Shown here: one piece after another, positions 1-9,403 of the stretch
Numbering within the stretch: the first letter of the stretch is position 1
How the letters are laid out: each line of letters opens with the position of its first letter
NCBI RefSeq assembly: GCF_024753255.1
Contig: NZ_JANUHA010000016.1
Span: forward strand, 1 to 64,000
Direction: 5' to 3'
Length of the DNA stretch: 64,000 bases
From: Massilia agri
GTDB taxonomy: Bacteria > Pseudomonadota > Gammaproteobacteria > Burkholderiales > Burkholderiaceae_D
Notes under the pieces: model-generated
The model's database searches: none
What the model saw: the letters and a program-made list of their open reading frames with translations, nothing else
Told to the model about the DNA's origin: nothing
Made by a program: the position numbers and the translations under genes

Positions 1-1
1 A

Positions 2-400
2 CGCGATCGGACTGGCGGAACAATTGATTGCGTGACCGGACGTGGCAAGGTGACCGCAGCCCAGCTGCGCCGGCACCTGCTGCCGGTGCTCGACCGGGAC
101 GTGCTGCTGGTCACGGACGCCTACCCTGCCTACAGATCATTTGCCCTGGGAGCCGGAATATCGCACGAGGCTGTGAACGTCAGTAGCGGCGAAAGAGTGC
201 GCGGCGCCGTACACGTGCAGAACGTGAACGCCTATCACCGCCGTTTCCGCCAGTGGCTGGCGCGGTTCAATGGAGTGGCGTCACGATATCTGCCGAACTA
301 TCTTGGCTGGCAATGGGCGCTCGACGGTCGGCGCATCAAGACGGCCGAACGGCTGCTATCTGCGGCGCTGGGCGTGTTCAGCAGGGCGAGCCCACACTGA
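2..400 (+). CDS. IS1595-family (ISXO2-like) transposase, C-terminal part
   Basis: The frame is open from the left edge, so the 5' end lies outside the window; a GTG at 32 is only an internal codon. The visible 132 residues match the end of the ISXO2-like DDE domain: a GRGKVTAAQLRRHLLPVL segment, the acidic LLVTDAYPAY strand, the HVQNVNAYHRRF signature and the closing YLPNYLGWQWALD block. Family members cut and paste or copy short IS elements. I see no clear terminal inverted repeat in the 60 bp after the stop, so I cannot say whether the element is complete. The family assignment is firm from motif order; activity is unknown. Confidence 0.8.
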   Translation, partial: RDRTGGTIDCVTGRGKVTAAQLRRHLLPVLDRDVLLVTDAYPAYRSFALGAGISHEAVNVSSGERVRGAVHVQNVNAYHRRFRQWLARFNGVASRYLPNYLGWQWALDGRRIKTAERLLSAALGVFSRASPH

Positions 401-435
401 ACGGTGACAGCGCCTTTTGCATTGTCGGGGTTGGA

Positions 436-456
436 GGCTGCGCGCGCGGCGCAGCC
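436..456 (-). terminator. Possible hairpin at the 3' end of the AI-2E-family gene
   Basis: An 8-bp inverted repeat (GGCTGCGC / GCGCAGCC, 5-nt loop) lies 9 bp beyond the stop codon of the minus-strand gene. No T-run follows on either strand, so a role in termination is only a guess. Confidence 0.3.
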
Positions 457-464
457 GTCAAGCC

Positions 465-1583
465 TTACTTCGCCGCCTGCCCATCGCGCAGCCAGCCAAA
501 CAGCACCGCCATCATGAACGGACCCACGAAGAGGCCGATCACGCCCAGGGTCGACACGCCGCCCAGCAGGCCGAACAGCACCGCGAGGAAGGGCAGGTTG
601 ACCCGGTGGCCGATCAGCTTCGGGCGGATGAACTTGTCGACCATGAAGAGCTCCACCGCGCCCCAGGTGAACAGGCCCAGGGCCGCGCCCGGATTGCCCT
701 GGCCGAGCAGCAGCAGCGAGACCATGGTGAAGGACAGCGGCGCGCCGCCCGGGATCAGGGCCAGGTAGCCGGTGAGCACGCCCAGCAGGGCCGGCGCCGG
801 CGCGCCCGCGATGGCGTAGGCCACGCCCAGCACGATGCCCTCCAGCACGGCGATCGAGCACAGGCCGAGCGCAGTTCCGCGCACCGACAGCGGAAGAATG
901 GCGCGTAGCCTGCCGTAGTGGTTGGGGAGCAGGCGCGCGCCGGCGCCGTCCACGTAGCGCACCACGGTGGGGCCGTGCAGGTACAGGATGAACAGGGTCA
1001 GCAGGGTGAGGAAGAGGTAGAGGGCATTGGCCAGGATGGCCGAGCCCCACAGGCGCGCGGCGCCGGTCAGCTGGGGCATCACGTCGCCCAGCGTGGTCTG
1101 GATCAGCGCGTTCAGGCCGCCCGGGACGGCAAGGTGTTCCTCCCACCAGGCGAGGACGCGCTCCGCGACCACCGGCAGCGAGGACAGCCAGCCTGGCGGT
1201 GCGATGCCGACCTCGTTGAGGCGGGCCAGCAGGTGCTGCAGGCCGACCAGTTCGTTGCCCAGGGCCTTGACCAGCAGCAGCGAGGGACCGAAGAAGCCGA
1301 CGATCAGCAGCAGCAGCATCACGCTGGCGCTGGCCATGCGCGGCAGGCCGCGCGCCTGGAGGCGCTCGTGCAGCGGCCAGGTGATCACGGCCAGCAGGCC
1401 GGCCCAGGCGAGGGAACCGAGGAAATGCTGCAGCAGCAGCCCGAGGGCGATGGCGAAGGCCACCGGCAGTACATAGGAAGAAGCGCGCATCCTGGGCCTG
1501 TCCTCGTTCAGCCGCGCAAGCAAGCGGCGACAGGACGGCGGGGAACAGGTGCGGCGGGGTGGAAGAGGCGCTTCATGGTCCAA
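465..1583 (-). CDS. AI-2E family transporter (PerM/TqsA-like membrane protein)
   Basis: A 372-residue polytopic inner-membrane protein. Two membrane segments near the N-terminus are followed by a soluble stretch of about 90 residues, then five or six hydrophobic segments, a GGAPLSFT turn and the C-terminal GPFMMAVLFGWLR motif typical of the AI-2E/PerM/TqsA family. Characterised members export autoinducer-2 or Na+/K+, but substrate cannot be read from sequence. The first 31 residues are Arg/Pro-rich; Met32 at position 1490, preceded by GAGGACAGG, starts just before TM1 and is an equally good start (341 aa). It lies downstream of a small HTH gene on the same strand, separated by about 170 bp that hold an inverted repeat. 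Confidence 0.8.
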   Translation of the reverse strand: MDHEAPLPPRRTCSPPSCRRLLARLNEDRPRMRASSYVLPVAFAIALGLLLQHFLGSLAWAGLLAVITWPLHERLQARGLPRMASASVMLLLLIVGFFGPSLLLVKALGNELVGLQHLLARLNEVGIAPPGWLSSLPVVAERVLAWWEEHLAVPGGLNALIQTTLGDVMPQLTGAARLWGSAILANALYLFLTLLTLFILYLHGPTVVRYVDGAGARLLPNHYGRLRAILPLSVRGTALGLCSIAVLEGIVLGVAYAIAGAPAPALLGVLTGYLALIPGGAPLSFTMVSLLLLGQGNPGAALGLFTWGAVELFMVDKFIRPKLIGHRVNLPFLAVLFGLLGGVSTLGVIGLFVGPFMMAVLFGWLRDGQAAK

Positions 1584-1658
1584 TACCTTATTCGATGATC
1601 GCTAGCGACGGCAGGTTTGCCGTATTTTACGATGGGAAAGAATAAAGCATCTGAGCCA

Positions 1659-1683
1659 TTCGGGAAAAGCGTAGATTCCCGAA
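1659..1683. promoter_or_regulatory. Inverted repeat TTCGGGAA-N9-TTCCCGAA
   Basis: A perfect 8-bp inverted repeat sits between the small HTH gene and the AI-2E-family gene. It could be a protein-binding operator for the downstream gene or an RNA hairpin. No good -35/-10 pair is aligned with it, so its role is unassigned. Confidence 0.35.
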
Positions 1684-1755
1684 AGTTTTCTTCCGAAAAA
1701 TGGGAGAAGCGAAAGTACCTTCGCGCCCCACGCATGGTGGGGCGTGCAGGCGCCA

Positions 1756-2025
1756 TCAGCCGTGCAGGTCGTCGTCCTTGAGGGCGCCGCTGACATAGAG
1801 GCGCAGCAGGATCGCGACCGGCGGCGGGATCATGACGCCGGTTTCGAAGCGGCTGCCACTCGACTGGGTGACGCCGAATCGGCTCCAGAACTTCTCCTGG
1901 CTCTCGCGCTTGCGGATGCGCAGGCGGCGCAGCTCGTGCGGCGCGGCCGGCCAGCCGGCGTTCTGCGCGGTCGTCTCCGGCGCCAGATCCATGCCCAGTT
2001 CTCCATCCATCATCTTGCCCGCCAT
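1756..2025 (-). CDS. Small helix-turn-helix protein
   Basis: Encodes 89 residues. The start at 2025 was chosen because GAAGGGAAG lies 6 bp upstream; the frame continues to 2136 but that extension has no ribosome site. Residues 31-63 (LRRLRIRKRESQEKFWSRFG followed by VTQSSGSRFETG) look like the two helices of an XRE/Cro-type DNA-binding domain, followed by a hydrophobic dimerisation-like helix. Proteins of this size and form are found as stand-alone regulators in Massilia and relatives. No effector domain is present and the target is unknown; the inverted repeat at 1659-1683 is a candidate site. Confidence 0.65.
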   Translation of the reverse strand: MAGKMMDGELGMDLAPETTAQNAGWPAAPHELRRLRIRKRESQEKFWSRFGVTQSSGSRFETGVMIPPPVAILLRLYVSGALKDDDLHG

Positions 2026-2263
2026 GTCGTACTTCCCTTCGTTCACACGTTTCGTTACCCGCTTGCGGCCGGCTGTTTGCCCGAGTGCCGCACCAAGGCC
2101 TCGATCGTAATCGGAAAGGTGGGCTCCAAGGCTCACGAAAAATCACACCGGCCCGCTTTTTGACAATACATCTTTTGGGATGGTCCTCCCGGCGGGCGGC
2201 GGACCCGGCGCCGGCAATCTCGGGTATGATCCGTTCGTTTCTTTCTGACACTAGTTTCACTGG

Positions 2264-3223
2264 ATGAATACCAAGCCTGAACCGGGCGGCGCCGTGCTGG
2301 CGCGCGCCGTCAACCTCGTCAATTGCGGCCTCGTGGTGCTCGACGCCGCCCAGGAGATCGTCCTGTGGAATGGCTGGATGGTGCCGCGTTCGGGCTATTC
2401 TGCGGCGCGGGTGCAGGGGCGGGCGCTGCTCGACGTGTTCCCGGAACTGCGCGGCTCGCGCGTGGAGGCCGCCGTGCTGGCTGCTCTCACTGACAATATA
2501 TCAGCGACCGTCCCTGCCTCCCAGGGCCGCTCGCCGTTTCCCTTGCGCGAGGCGGGCAGCTTCGACGGCGCCCGCATCGACCAGGCGGTCGCCGTGATCC
2601 CTTTCAGCGAAGGCGGGGAGCGCTACTGCCTGGTCGAGATCCGCGACGTCAGCAACGCGGTCGACCGCGAACGGCGCCTGCTCGACCACGCCGAGTCGCT
2701 GCGCGCGCGCTCCTACGTGGATGGACTCACGGGCATCGCCAACCGCCGCCATTTCGACGTGGCGCTCGACCGGGAGCTGCGGCGCGCCCAGCGCAACGGC
2801 GGCGCCCTGTCGCTGCTGCTGATGGACATCGACTCTTTCAAGGCCTACAACGACCACTTCGGCCACCAGGATGGCGACGCCTGCCTGACGACCGTCGCCC
2901 AGGCCCTGGCCGCCATGCTCAAGCGCCCGGCCGACGTCGCGGCGCGCTACGGCGGCGAGGAGTTCGCGGCGATCCTGCCCGACACCACGCTCGAACAGGC
3001 CCGTGCCCACGCCAACGCGATCCGCGCCCACGTCGCTTCCCTGAACCTGCCGCATGCGCCGGCCGCCGCGCGGCCCCACGTCACCCTGAGCATCGGCGTC
3101 GCCGCATGCGACAGGGACGGCCTGACTGAACCGGCCGCCCTGATCGAGGCGGCCGACAAGGCCCTGTACGCGGCCAAGCGCGGCGGCCGCGACCGGGTCG
3201 TGGCCTATGGCGACCCTGCCTGA
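2264..3223 (+). CDS. Diguanylate cyclase with N-terminal PAS-like domain
   Basis: 319 residues, cytoplasmic (no signal or membrane segment). Residues about 12-130 form a PAS-like sensor (LVVLDAAQEIVLWNGWM), followed by a short linker and a GGDEF domain (about 150-312). The active-site loop is GGEEF at 230-234, so the enzyme should be able to condense two GTP to cyclic di-GMP. RPAD at 221-224, five residues ahead of it, matches the RxxD inhibitory site for product feedback. It starts an array of signalling genes but is separated from the next one by about 210 bp. The ATG at 2264 has no strong Shine-Dalgarno sequence. Confidence 0.9.
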   Translation: MNTKPEPGGAVLARAVNLVNCGLVVLDAAQEIVLWNGWMVPRSGYSAARVQGRALLDVFPELRGSRVEAAVLAALTDNISATVPASQGRSPFPLREAGSFDGARIDQAVAVIPFSEGGERYCLVEIRDVSNAVDRERRLLDHAESLRARSYVDGLTGIANRRHFDVALDRELRRAQRNGGALSLLLMDIDSFKAYNDHFGHQDGDACLTTVAQALAAMLKRPADVAARYGGEEFAAILPDTTLEQARAHANAIRAHVASLNLPHAPAAARPHVTLSIGVAACDRDGLTEPAALIEAADKALYAAKRGGRDRVVAYGDPA

Positions 3224-3437
3224 GGGCGCAGTCCGATCCTGGGCCTGCAGCGCGCCCGCAAGTACGCCTGACCCGTGTAAAATTGCAGAAGAGAAAGTCC
3301 AGCTGCACCGTCGTTGCTCTGGTGAACCGACCTCCCAGAACCGATAGCGCCCCCAGCCGGCCGGCTCGTGTACACTCGGCATGCCAGGCTGCCAGTGCGC
3401 TGGTGCGGACAAGAATGGAAACGCGATTCCCACTCCT

Positions 3438-5432
3438 ATGCTGATCGGCCATTACGAACCCTCGCTGGTGCTCCTCTCGATCCTGGTCGCGATGTTCGCC
3501 TCCTATACGACGCTGAGCCTGGCCATGCGCGTCAAGGCGACCCAGGGCCTGGCTCCGCACGCCTGGATGGCCGGCGGCGCCTTTGCCATGGGCAGCGGCA
3601 TCTGGGCCATGCACTTCATCGGCATGCTGGCCTTCCGCCTGCCCATTCCGCTCGCCTACGATCCCGCGATCACCTTCGTGTCCTGGCTGCTGCCGGTGGT
3701 GGTGTCGGGCCTGGCCCTGTGGCAGGTGAGGCACCGCGAGATCGGCGGACGACACCTGGCCTGGGGCGCGCTGCTGATGGGCCTGGGCATCAACGCCATG
3801 CACTACACCGGCATGGCCGGCATGCGCATGGACCCGGCCATCACCTACGACCCCTGGCTGTTCCTGGCCTCGGTGGCGATCGCCATCGGCGCCTCGGCCG
3901 GCGCGCTGTGGATCGCCTTCCGCCTCAACGAAAACCTGCTGCACCCGCGCCTGCTGCAGCTGGGCGCGGCCGTGGTCATGGGCGCCGCCATCGCCGGCAT
4001 GCACTATACCGGCATGGCCGCCGCCCACTTCGAGGCGGGCAGCGTGTGCCGCGCGGCGGCCGGCGGCGTCGACCAGGACTACCTGGCGATCCTGGTGGCG
4101 GTGGCAACCTGTGCGGTGCTCACGATCGCGCTGCTGGCGGCGATCTTCGACACCCGCCTGGAGATGCGCACCCGTACCCTGGCCGCCTCGCTGGAAACCG
4201 CAGCCGAACGCCAGGCGCTTTACCTGCGCGAGCAGAAGGCGCGCGTGGAGGCCGAGAACATCAGCCAGCTCAAGGACGAATTCCTCGCCACCCTCTCGCA
4301 CGAGCTGCGCACCCCGCTCAATGCGATGCTGGGCTGGTCCCAGCTGCTGCTGCAGGGCGCGCGCGACGAGGCGATGCTGCGCCGCGGCCTGGAAACCATC
4401 GAGCGCAATGCGCGCGCGCAGTCGCAGCTGATCGAGGACATGCTCGACATGAGCCGCCTGATGGCCGGCAAGGTGCGGGTCGAGGCGCGTGCGGTGACGC
4501 CGGCGGAATTCGTCAACGCGGCCCTCGAGACGGCGCGCCCGGCGGCCATGAGCAAGGGCATCCACCTGTCCGCCGAAGTCGACTACGACGCCGGCCCCGT
4601 GCTGGGCGATCCCGCCCGCATGCAGCAGGTGATGAGCAATCTGGTGTCGAACGCGATCAAGTTCACCGACGGCGGCGGCAGGGTCCTCGTCAGCGTGCGC
4701 CGCGAAGGCGGCGAGGTGGCGATCGACGTCGCCGACTCCGGCGCCGGCATCGATCCCGACTTCCTGCCCTTCGTCTTCGACCGCTTTCGCCAGGCCGATT
4801 CCTCGTCCTCGCGCCGCCACGGCGGCCTGGGCCTGGGCCTGTCGATCGCGCGCCAGCTGGTCGAACTGCAGGGCGGCACGATCACCGTGGCCAGCGCCGG
4901 CGCGGGGCGCGGCGCGACCTTCACCCTGCACCTGCCGATCCGCCAGGCCGAGGAAACCGTTGCGCAAGGCCCCGCCGGCGTGCCGGCCCCGGGTACGCCG
5001 GCCGTGTCCGAGGATGCGGACCAGGCAGGCGGCGAGCTGGCCGGCGTCACGGTGCTGGTGGTGGAAGACGAAAGGGATTCGCTGGAACTGGTGCAGCAGG
5101 TGCTGTCCGAGACCGGCGCGCGCATCGTCGCGGCCACCAGCGGCCAGGAGGCGCTGCGTGCGATGCCGCGCGACAGGCCGGACATCCTGATCAGCGATAT
5201 CGGCATGCCCCTGATGGACGGCTTCGAGCTGATTCGCCGGGTGCGCGGCCTGCGCGACAGGCAGCTGGCCGGCGTGCCGGCGATCGCCCTGACGGCGTTC
5301 TCGCGGCGCGAAGACCAGCAGCGCGCGCTGGAAGCAGGCTTCGATGAATTCATGGCCAAGCCGCTGCGTCCGGCCGCGCTGGTGCAGGCGGTGGTGACCA
5401 TCGCGCGGCGCCGCGCGCCGCTGGATACCTGA
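3438..5432 (+). CDS. MHYT-domain hybrid sensor histidine kinase/response regulator
   Basis: 664 residues from Met at 3438 (MLIGHYEPSL, the usual start of MHYT proteins); an in-frame ATG at 3381 would add 19 non-hydrophobic residues. Residues 1-215 form the MHYT sensor, with seven predicted membrane helices and repeated MHF/MHYTGMA motifs proposed in this family to bind copper and sense O2, CO or NO. A short coiled linker leads to HisKA (phosphorylatable His288 in SHELRTP), HATPase_c (NLVSNAIKF; GLGLGLSIA) and a C-terminal receiver (Asp587 in LISDIGMP). It lies between two diguanylate cyclase genes and converges on the second with a 25-bp gap, so gas sensing linked to c-di-GMP is plausible. 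The cognate output is not visible. Confidence 0.88.
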   Translation: MLIGHYEPSLVLLSILVAMFASYTTLSLAMRVKATQGLAPHAWMAGGAFAMGSGIWAMHFIGMLAFRLPIPLAYDPAITFVSWLLPVVVSGLALWQVRHREIGGRHLAWGALLMGLGINAMHYTGMAGMRMDPAITYDPWLFLASVAIAIGASAGALWIAFRLNENLLHPRLLQLGAAVVMGAAIAGMHYTGMAAAHFEAGSVCRAAAGGVDQDYLAILVAVATCAVLTIALLAAIFDTRLEMRTRTLAASLETAAERQALYLREQKARVEAENISQLKDEFLATLSHELRTPLNAMLGWSQLLLQGARDEAMLRRGLETIERNARAQSQLIEDMLDMSRLMAGKVRVEARAVTPAEFVNAALETARPAAMSKGIHLSAEVDYDAGPVLGDPARMQQVMSNLVSNAIKFTDGGGRVLVSVRREGGEVAIDVADSGAGIDPDFLPFVFDRFRQADSSSSRRHGGLGLGLSIARQLVELQGGTITVASAGAGRGATFTLHLPIRQAEETVAQGPAGVPAPGTPAVSEDADQAGGELAGVTVLVVEDERDSLELVQQVLSETGARIVAATSGQEALRAMPRDRPDILISDIGMPLMDGFELIRRVRGLRDRQLAGVPAIALTAFSRREDQQRALEAGFDEFMAKPLRPAALVQAVVTIARRRAPLDT

Positions 5433-5457
5433 AGAAGGCGCGCGACCCGGCCGGGTC

Positions 5458-7509
5458 TTATTGCGCCGGCTGCCAGTACATGTCGGGCAGGACCATCTGC
5501 AGGCGCAGGCCGGGTTCGGCATTGCCGGCGCCCGGCGCTACGGGCGCCAGGTCCTCGACGATGAAGCCGCGGTTGCGGCCCGCTTCCTTGCCCTTGTAGA
5601 GGGCGCGGTCGGCCAGCGCGATCGCCTGTTCCCAGCCGAGCGCCGCGTTCGACACCAGGGGCAGCGAGACCGCGCCCGCGGTGGCGCTGACCTGCAAGGT
5701 GGTGCCGTCGTCCAGCACCACGGGGGCGGCCGCGATCGCGTTCAGGATGCGCTGGACCAGCAGCGGGCGCTGGGCCTGGGTCACGCCCTGCGAGTACACC
5801 AGGAACTCCTCGCCGCCCCAGCGCAGCACCATGTCCGACTCGCGCACCGTCTCGTTCAGGCGGCGGCCGACCTCGACCAGCACCGCATCGCCGGCGGCAT
5901 GGCCGTACTGGTCGTTGATGCGCTTGAAGTGGTCGATGTCGAGCAGGGTGAAGCAGCCGCCCGACGGCGCGTCGGTCTCGCGCATGCGGTCGACGAAGGA
6001 ACGGCGGTTGTACAGGCCGGTGAGCGGATCGTGGGCCGAATGGTAGGCCAGTTCCGCGTTCAGTTCCGCCAGGCGGCGGCTGGTGGCCTGCGATTTCCGG
6101 TACAGCACGAACACCACCGCCGCCAGCCCGAAGGCGAGCAGGGCGCCGGCCGTCGCCAGCCAGGAACGCAGCTTGCGGTTGCGGATCTCGGTGTCCTTGG
6201 CGGCATTCTCGTGGCGCAGGCGCTCGATCTGGGCCGCGCGCTGCTTGGCATTGAACTGTTCCTGCAGGGCCGCAAACGCCTTGTCCCGGCGCTCGACGGC
6301 GAGCGACTCCTGGATCTTCTCGCGCTCGCGCACGGTCTGCAGCGCCTGCCGGTACAGGCCGGCTTTCTCCAGCGCCGCGGCCTGCTCGTCGAGCAGGGCG
6401 GAGACGGTCGGCATGGCGCCGGCCTTGCGCAGGTCGGCGGCAACTCGCTCGATGTAGACCGTCCCCTCCTGCATCTTGCCTTGTCCGAACAGGGCGAAGC
6501 CCAGGTTGGCCCAGGCCATCTGGATCACGCTCTGGTCCTGCACTTCCTCGGCGATTGGAATCGATGCGCGCGCGGCGCGCTCGGCCTCCACGTAGCGGTG
6601 TTCCTTCAACCAGGCGTCGGCAATATTGCCAAGAATATTGCCTTGCAGCGAGCGCAGCTCGTGCCTGCGCGCCAGCTCCAGCGCCCGGTTGAAGGCGCCA
6701 TGCGCTTGCGGCAACTGTTTCAGTGCGACATAGGCGCGTCCGTCCATGAAATGCATCGCCGCCTCGACCCGGGGCGTCATCGCCTCCTGGTCCTTGCGGC
6801 CGGCGCGCGCTTCGCGGTAGGCGGCAGTGGTTTCCAGGGCCTTGGCGGCATTGCCGCCATTGACGTAGAGCCGGGCCAGCGCCAGGCGCACGTCGGCTTC
6901 GCGCGGGCTCCACATCTCGGGATGCCGCTGGACCAGTTCGAGGCCGCGCAAATAGTGGCTGAGGGCGCGGTCGTGCTGGCCCATGATGTTGTAGATTGCA
7001 CCGTAGGCGATTTCGGCATTCGTCTCGAATTCGATGTTGCCGAGCGGGCGGTGCTGGCCGACCAGGGTTTCCAGCAACGCCATCGCGGCGGCCGGATCGT
7101 TGTCGTTGAGGCGCTTGTACACGCGCCCCAGGCTGGCAAGCGCCAGGTTGGCCGCGTCGTGCTGTGCGGCAGCCAGGGCGATCATGCGCTCGTCGACCGC
7201 ATACGCATCGCGCATCTGGCCGGCGTCGCTATGGGAACGGCGCAGCAGGCGCAGGTAGGAAATCAGGACAGGGTAAGGGGTAGCCGGGCCGAAGCTGGCG
7301 CCTTCCTGGAGCAGCAGGCTGCGGGCTTTTGCATTGTTGCGTTCCGCCATCTGGCCGAGTTCGCGCAGGCGCAGCTCGGCCGTTACCGTGCCGGTCGCCG
7401 GCGTCCCGCCTGCCGTCGCCCAGGCGGAAGCCAGCGCCAGCGAAAGCGCCAGCGAGGCGGCCTTGCGCAGGGTCCGGGATCCTGGTGTGGCTGGCAGTAA
7501 AGGGCGCAT
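5458..7509 (-). CDS. TPR-repeat diguanylate cyclase, periplasmic sensor
   Basis: 683 residues. An N-terminal signal peptide or anchor (about 1-34) is followed by TPR-like helical repeats (about 50-400) predicted to be periplasmic. Then come a coiled stretch, a membrane helix near 442-465 and a cytoplasmic GGDEF domain (about 490-660). The catalytic loop GGEEF is at 565-569, preceded by RESD as the RxxD product-inhibition site. The arrangement suggests that peptide or protein binding outside the membrane controls c-di-GMP synthesis; that is inferred from the architecture. It is transcribed alone, convergent with the MHYT kinase, and faces the permease gene across a 368-bp intergenic region. 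Confidence 0.87.
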   Translation of the reverse strand: MRPLLPATPGSRTLRKAASLALSLALASAWATAGGTPATGTVTAELRLRELGQMAERNNAKARSLLLQEGASFGPATPYPVLISYLRLLRRSHSDAGQMRDAYAVDERMIALAAAQHDAANLALASLGRVYKRLNDNDPAAAMALLETLVGQHRPLGNIEFETNAEIAYGAIYNIMGQHDRALSHYLRGLELVQRHPEMWSPREADVRLALARLYVNGGNAAKALETTAAYREARAGRKDQEAMTPRVEAAMHFMDGRAYVALKQLPQAHGAFNRALELARRHELRSLQGNILGNIADAWLKEHRYVEAERAARASIPIAEEVQDQSVIQMAWANLGFALFGQGKMQEGTVYIERVAADLRKAGAMPTVSALLDEQAAALEKAGLYRQALQTVREREKIQESLAVERRDKAFAALQEQFNAKQRAAQIERLRHENAAKDTEIRNRKLRSWLATAGALLAFGLAAVVFVLYRKSQATSRRLAELNAELAYHSAHDPLTGLYNRRSFVDRMRETDAPSGGCFTLLDIDHFKRINDQYGHAAGDAVLVEVGRRLNETVRESDMVLRWGGEEFLVYSQGVTQAQRPLLVQRILNAIAAAPVVLDDGTTLQVSATAGAVSLPLVSNAALGWEQAIALADRALYKGKEAGRNRGFIVEDLAPVAPGAGNAEPGLRLQMVLPDMYWQPAQ

Positions 7510-7710
7510 GGTGTGGCCGGCGGAAGGAAGAGTGGGCAGCGGAAGCGCTGCGGGACGTTGCAGCGGAATGCTGTCACTGGACGATTATGTTCTGTTGATT
7601 TGCGGAAATCAAGCCTGTAGGGAAACTGCTTGGGTCTTTACGTCACCGCGGCGCAACGGCGTGGTTTTTTGAATAAAACACAGGAATTATTCGACTTTCA
7701 TCACTTTACT

Positions 7711-7739
7711 TTGATTCCAAACAACTTTCTGGTGATAAT
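7711..7739 (+). promoter_or_regulatory. Sigma70-type promoter for the amino-acid permease gene
   Basis: TTGATT (7711-7716) and GATAAT (7734-7739) are separated by exactly 17 bp. Both are near consensus and lie in the AT-rich part of the 368-bp intergenic region 7510-7877. The predicted leader to the GTG at 7878 is about 130 nt. Apart from this promoter and the ribosome site I see nothing else in that region. Confidence 0.6.
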
Positions 7740-7877
7740 GTTACACCCGCACACGGGCCGGCAGGCGCAGCCAGGTCGGTTCCAGCCTGGCAGGCGGCTC
7801 ACAGGCCCATTGCCGGCGGCACACAACAGCGCCCACGAGACGCGGCAGCCATACTATTTTTGATTGGAGAACCAGCA

Positions 7878-9278
7878 GTGAGTCTTTTCAGAACCAAAAA
7901 CCTCGATACGATGGTAGCGGCGGCCCAGAAGCCGGGCGGCCTCAAGAAAGTACTGGGCCCGTTCGACCTCGTCCTCATGGGCATCGGCGCCATCATCGGT
8001 ACCGGGATCTTCGTGCTCACCGGCACAGGCGCCGTGACTGCCGGCCCGGCCCTGACCCTCTCCTTCGTCATCGCCGCACTGGCTTGCGGCTTCGCCGCGC
8101 TCTGCTACGCCGAATTCGCCTCCAGCGTGCCGGTCGCCGGCTCGATCTATACCTACAGCTACTTCACCCTGGGCGAGCTGGTCGCCTGGATGATCGGCTG
8201 GGACCTGCTGCTCGAATACGGCCTGGCCACCTCGACGGTCGCCGTGGGCTGGTCGGGCTATTTCCAGTCGCTGCTCAAGGGCATCGGCGTCGTGCTGCCG
8301 GAAGCGCTGCGCGCGGCTCCGGGCGCCCAGCCGGGCGTGGCCACGATGTTCAACCTGCCGGCCTTCCTGATCATGATCTTCCTGACCTGGATCCTGTCGA
8401 TGGGCGTGCGCGAATCGGCCCGCCTGAACAACATCATGGTCATCATCAAGACCGGCGTCGTGGTCCTGTTCATCGTGGTCGGCATGAACTACGTCAAGCC
8501 GGACAACTGGACTCCCTTCATGCCATTCGGCTTCGGCAGCGTGATGAGCGCCGCCGCCCTGGTGTTCTTCGCCTTCATCGGCTTCGACGCCGTCACCTCG
8601 GCCGCCGAGGAAGTCAAGAACCCGTCGAAGGACCTCCCGATCGGCATCATCGGCTCGCTGGCCGTCTGCACCGTGCTCTACGTGATCGTCGCCGCCATCA
8701 TGACCGGCATCGTTCCCTTCCCGAACTTCAAGGGCGTCGACCACCCGGTCTCGCTGGCGCTGCAGTACGCCGGCCAGGACTGGGTCGCCGGCTTCGTCGA
8801 CCTGGCCGCGATCCTGGGCATGAGCACCGTGATGCTGGTGATGGCCTACGGCCAGACCCGCATCCTGTTCGCCATGTCGCGCGACGGGCTGCTGCCGGCC
8901 AAGCTGTCGGAAGTGCATCCGAAATACGGCACGCCGTACTTCGCCACCTGGATGGTCGGCATCGTGTTCGGCCTGATCGCCGCCGTGGTTCCGCTGGACG
9001 TGCTGGCCGAGCTGGTCAACATCGGCACCCTGGCTGCCTTCTCGCTGGTCTCGGTGGCCGTGATCATCCTGCGCAAGAAGCGTCCGGAACTGCACCGCGC
9101 CTTCCGCTGCCCCGGCGTGCCGGTGATCCCGGCCCTGGCCGTGATCTTCTGCCTGGCCCTGATGTCCTTCCTGAGCTGGCACACCTGGGTGGCCTTCATC
9201 ATCTGGCTGGCGATCGGCCTGGTGGTGTACTTCATGTATGCCCGCCAGCGCTCGCTGCTGAACCAGCCGCAGGCCTGA
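7878..9278 (+). CDS. APC-superfamily amino acid permease (YfnA/CAT-like)
   Basis: 466 residues with about 12 membrane helices. The first unwound helix carries the substrate-binding GIGAIIGTGIFVLTG motif, and AALCYAEFASSVPVAGS follows, as in bacterial cationic/branched amino-acid APC transporters related to YfnA and eukaryotic CATs. The GTG at 7878 is preceded by GGAG with 8-nt spacing and gives the standard N-terminus SLFRTKNLDTM; a TTG at 7860 overlaps that ribosome site and is less likely. The gene is monocistronic, with its own promoter and a strong terminator. Substrate specificity is not resolvable; arginine, lysine or neutral amino acids are possible. Confidence 0.87.
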   Translation: MSLFRTKNLDTMVAAAQKPGGLKKVLGPFDLVLMGIGAIIGTGIFVLTGTGAVTAGPALTLSFVIAALACGFAALCYAEFASSVPVAGSIYTYSYFTLGELVAWMIGWDLLLEYGLATSTVAVGWSGYFQSLLKGIGVVLPEALRAAPGAQPGVATMFNLPAFLIMIFLTWILSMGVRESARLNNIMVIIKTGVVVLFIVVGMNYVKPDNWTPFMPFGFGSVMSAAALVFFAFIGFDAVTSAAEEVKNPSKDLPIGIIGSLAVCTVLYVIVAAIMTGIVPFPNFKGVDHPVSLALQYAGQDWVAGFVDLAAILGMSTVMLVMAYGQTRILFAMSRDGLLPAKLSEVHPKYGTPYFATWMVGIVFGLIAAVVPLDVLAELVNIGTLAAFSLVSVAVIILRKKRPELHRAFRCPGVPVIPALAVIFCLALMSFLSWHTWVAFIIWLAIGLVVYFMYARQRSLLNQPQA

Positions 9279-9286
9279 GCTGCAAC

Positions 9287-9353
9287 GACGCTGCCTGAGG
9301 CAGCGTCCTGACCCGGCGCCCGCCCCTTGCAAGAGGGGCGGGCGCTGTCGTTT
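9287..9353 (+). terminator. Tandem hairpins ending the permease transcript
   Basis: A 9-bp stem (GACGCTGCC / GGCAGCGTC, 3-nt loop, 9287-9307) is followed by a 12-bp perfect stem (GCGCCCGCCCCT at 9316-9327, AGGGGCGGGCGC at 9334-9345) and a short T-rich tail (TGTCGTTT). The second hairpin is the likely intrinsic terminator. Confidence 0.65.
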
Positions 9354-9403
9354 CATGGCCGGCATGGTAAGCTTGTGTTTCCATCGGATACGGGGAGTTT
9401 TCC

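Noticed and set aside
3081..5522. 813-codon open frame antisense to the MHYT kinase
   Set aside because: Same kind of high-GC shadow; the + strand gene has all kinase and receiver motifs.
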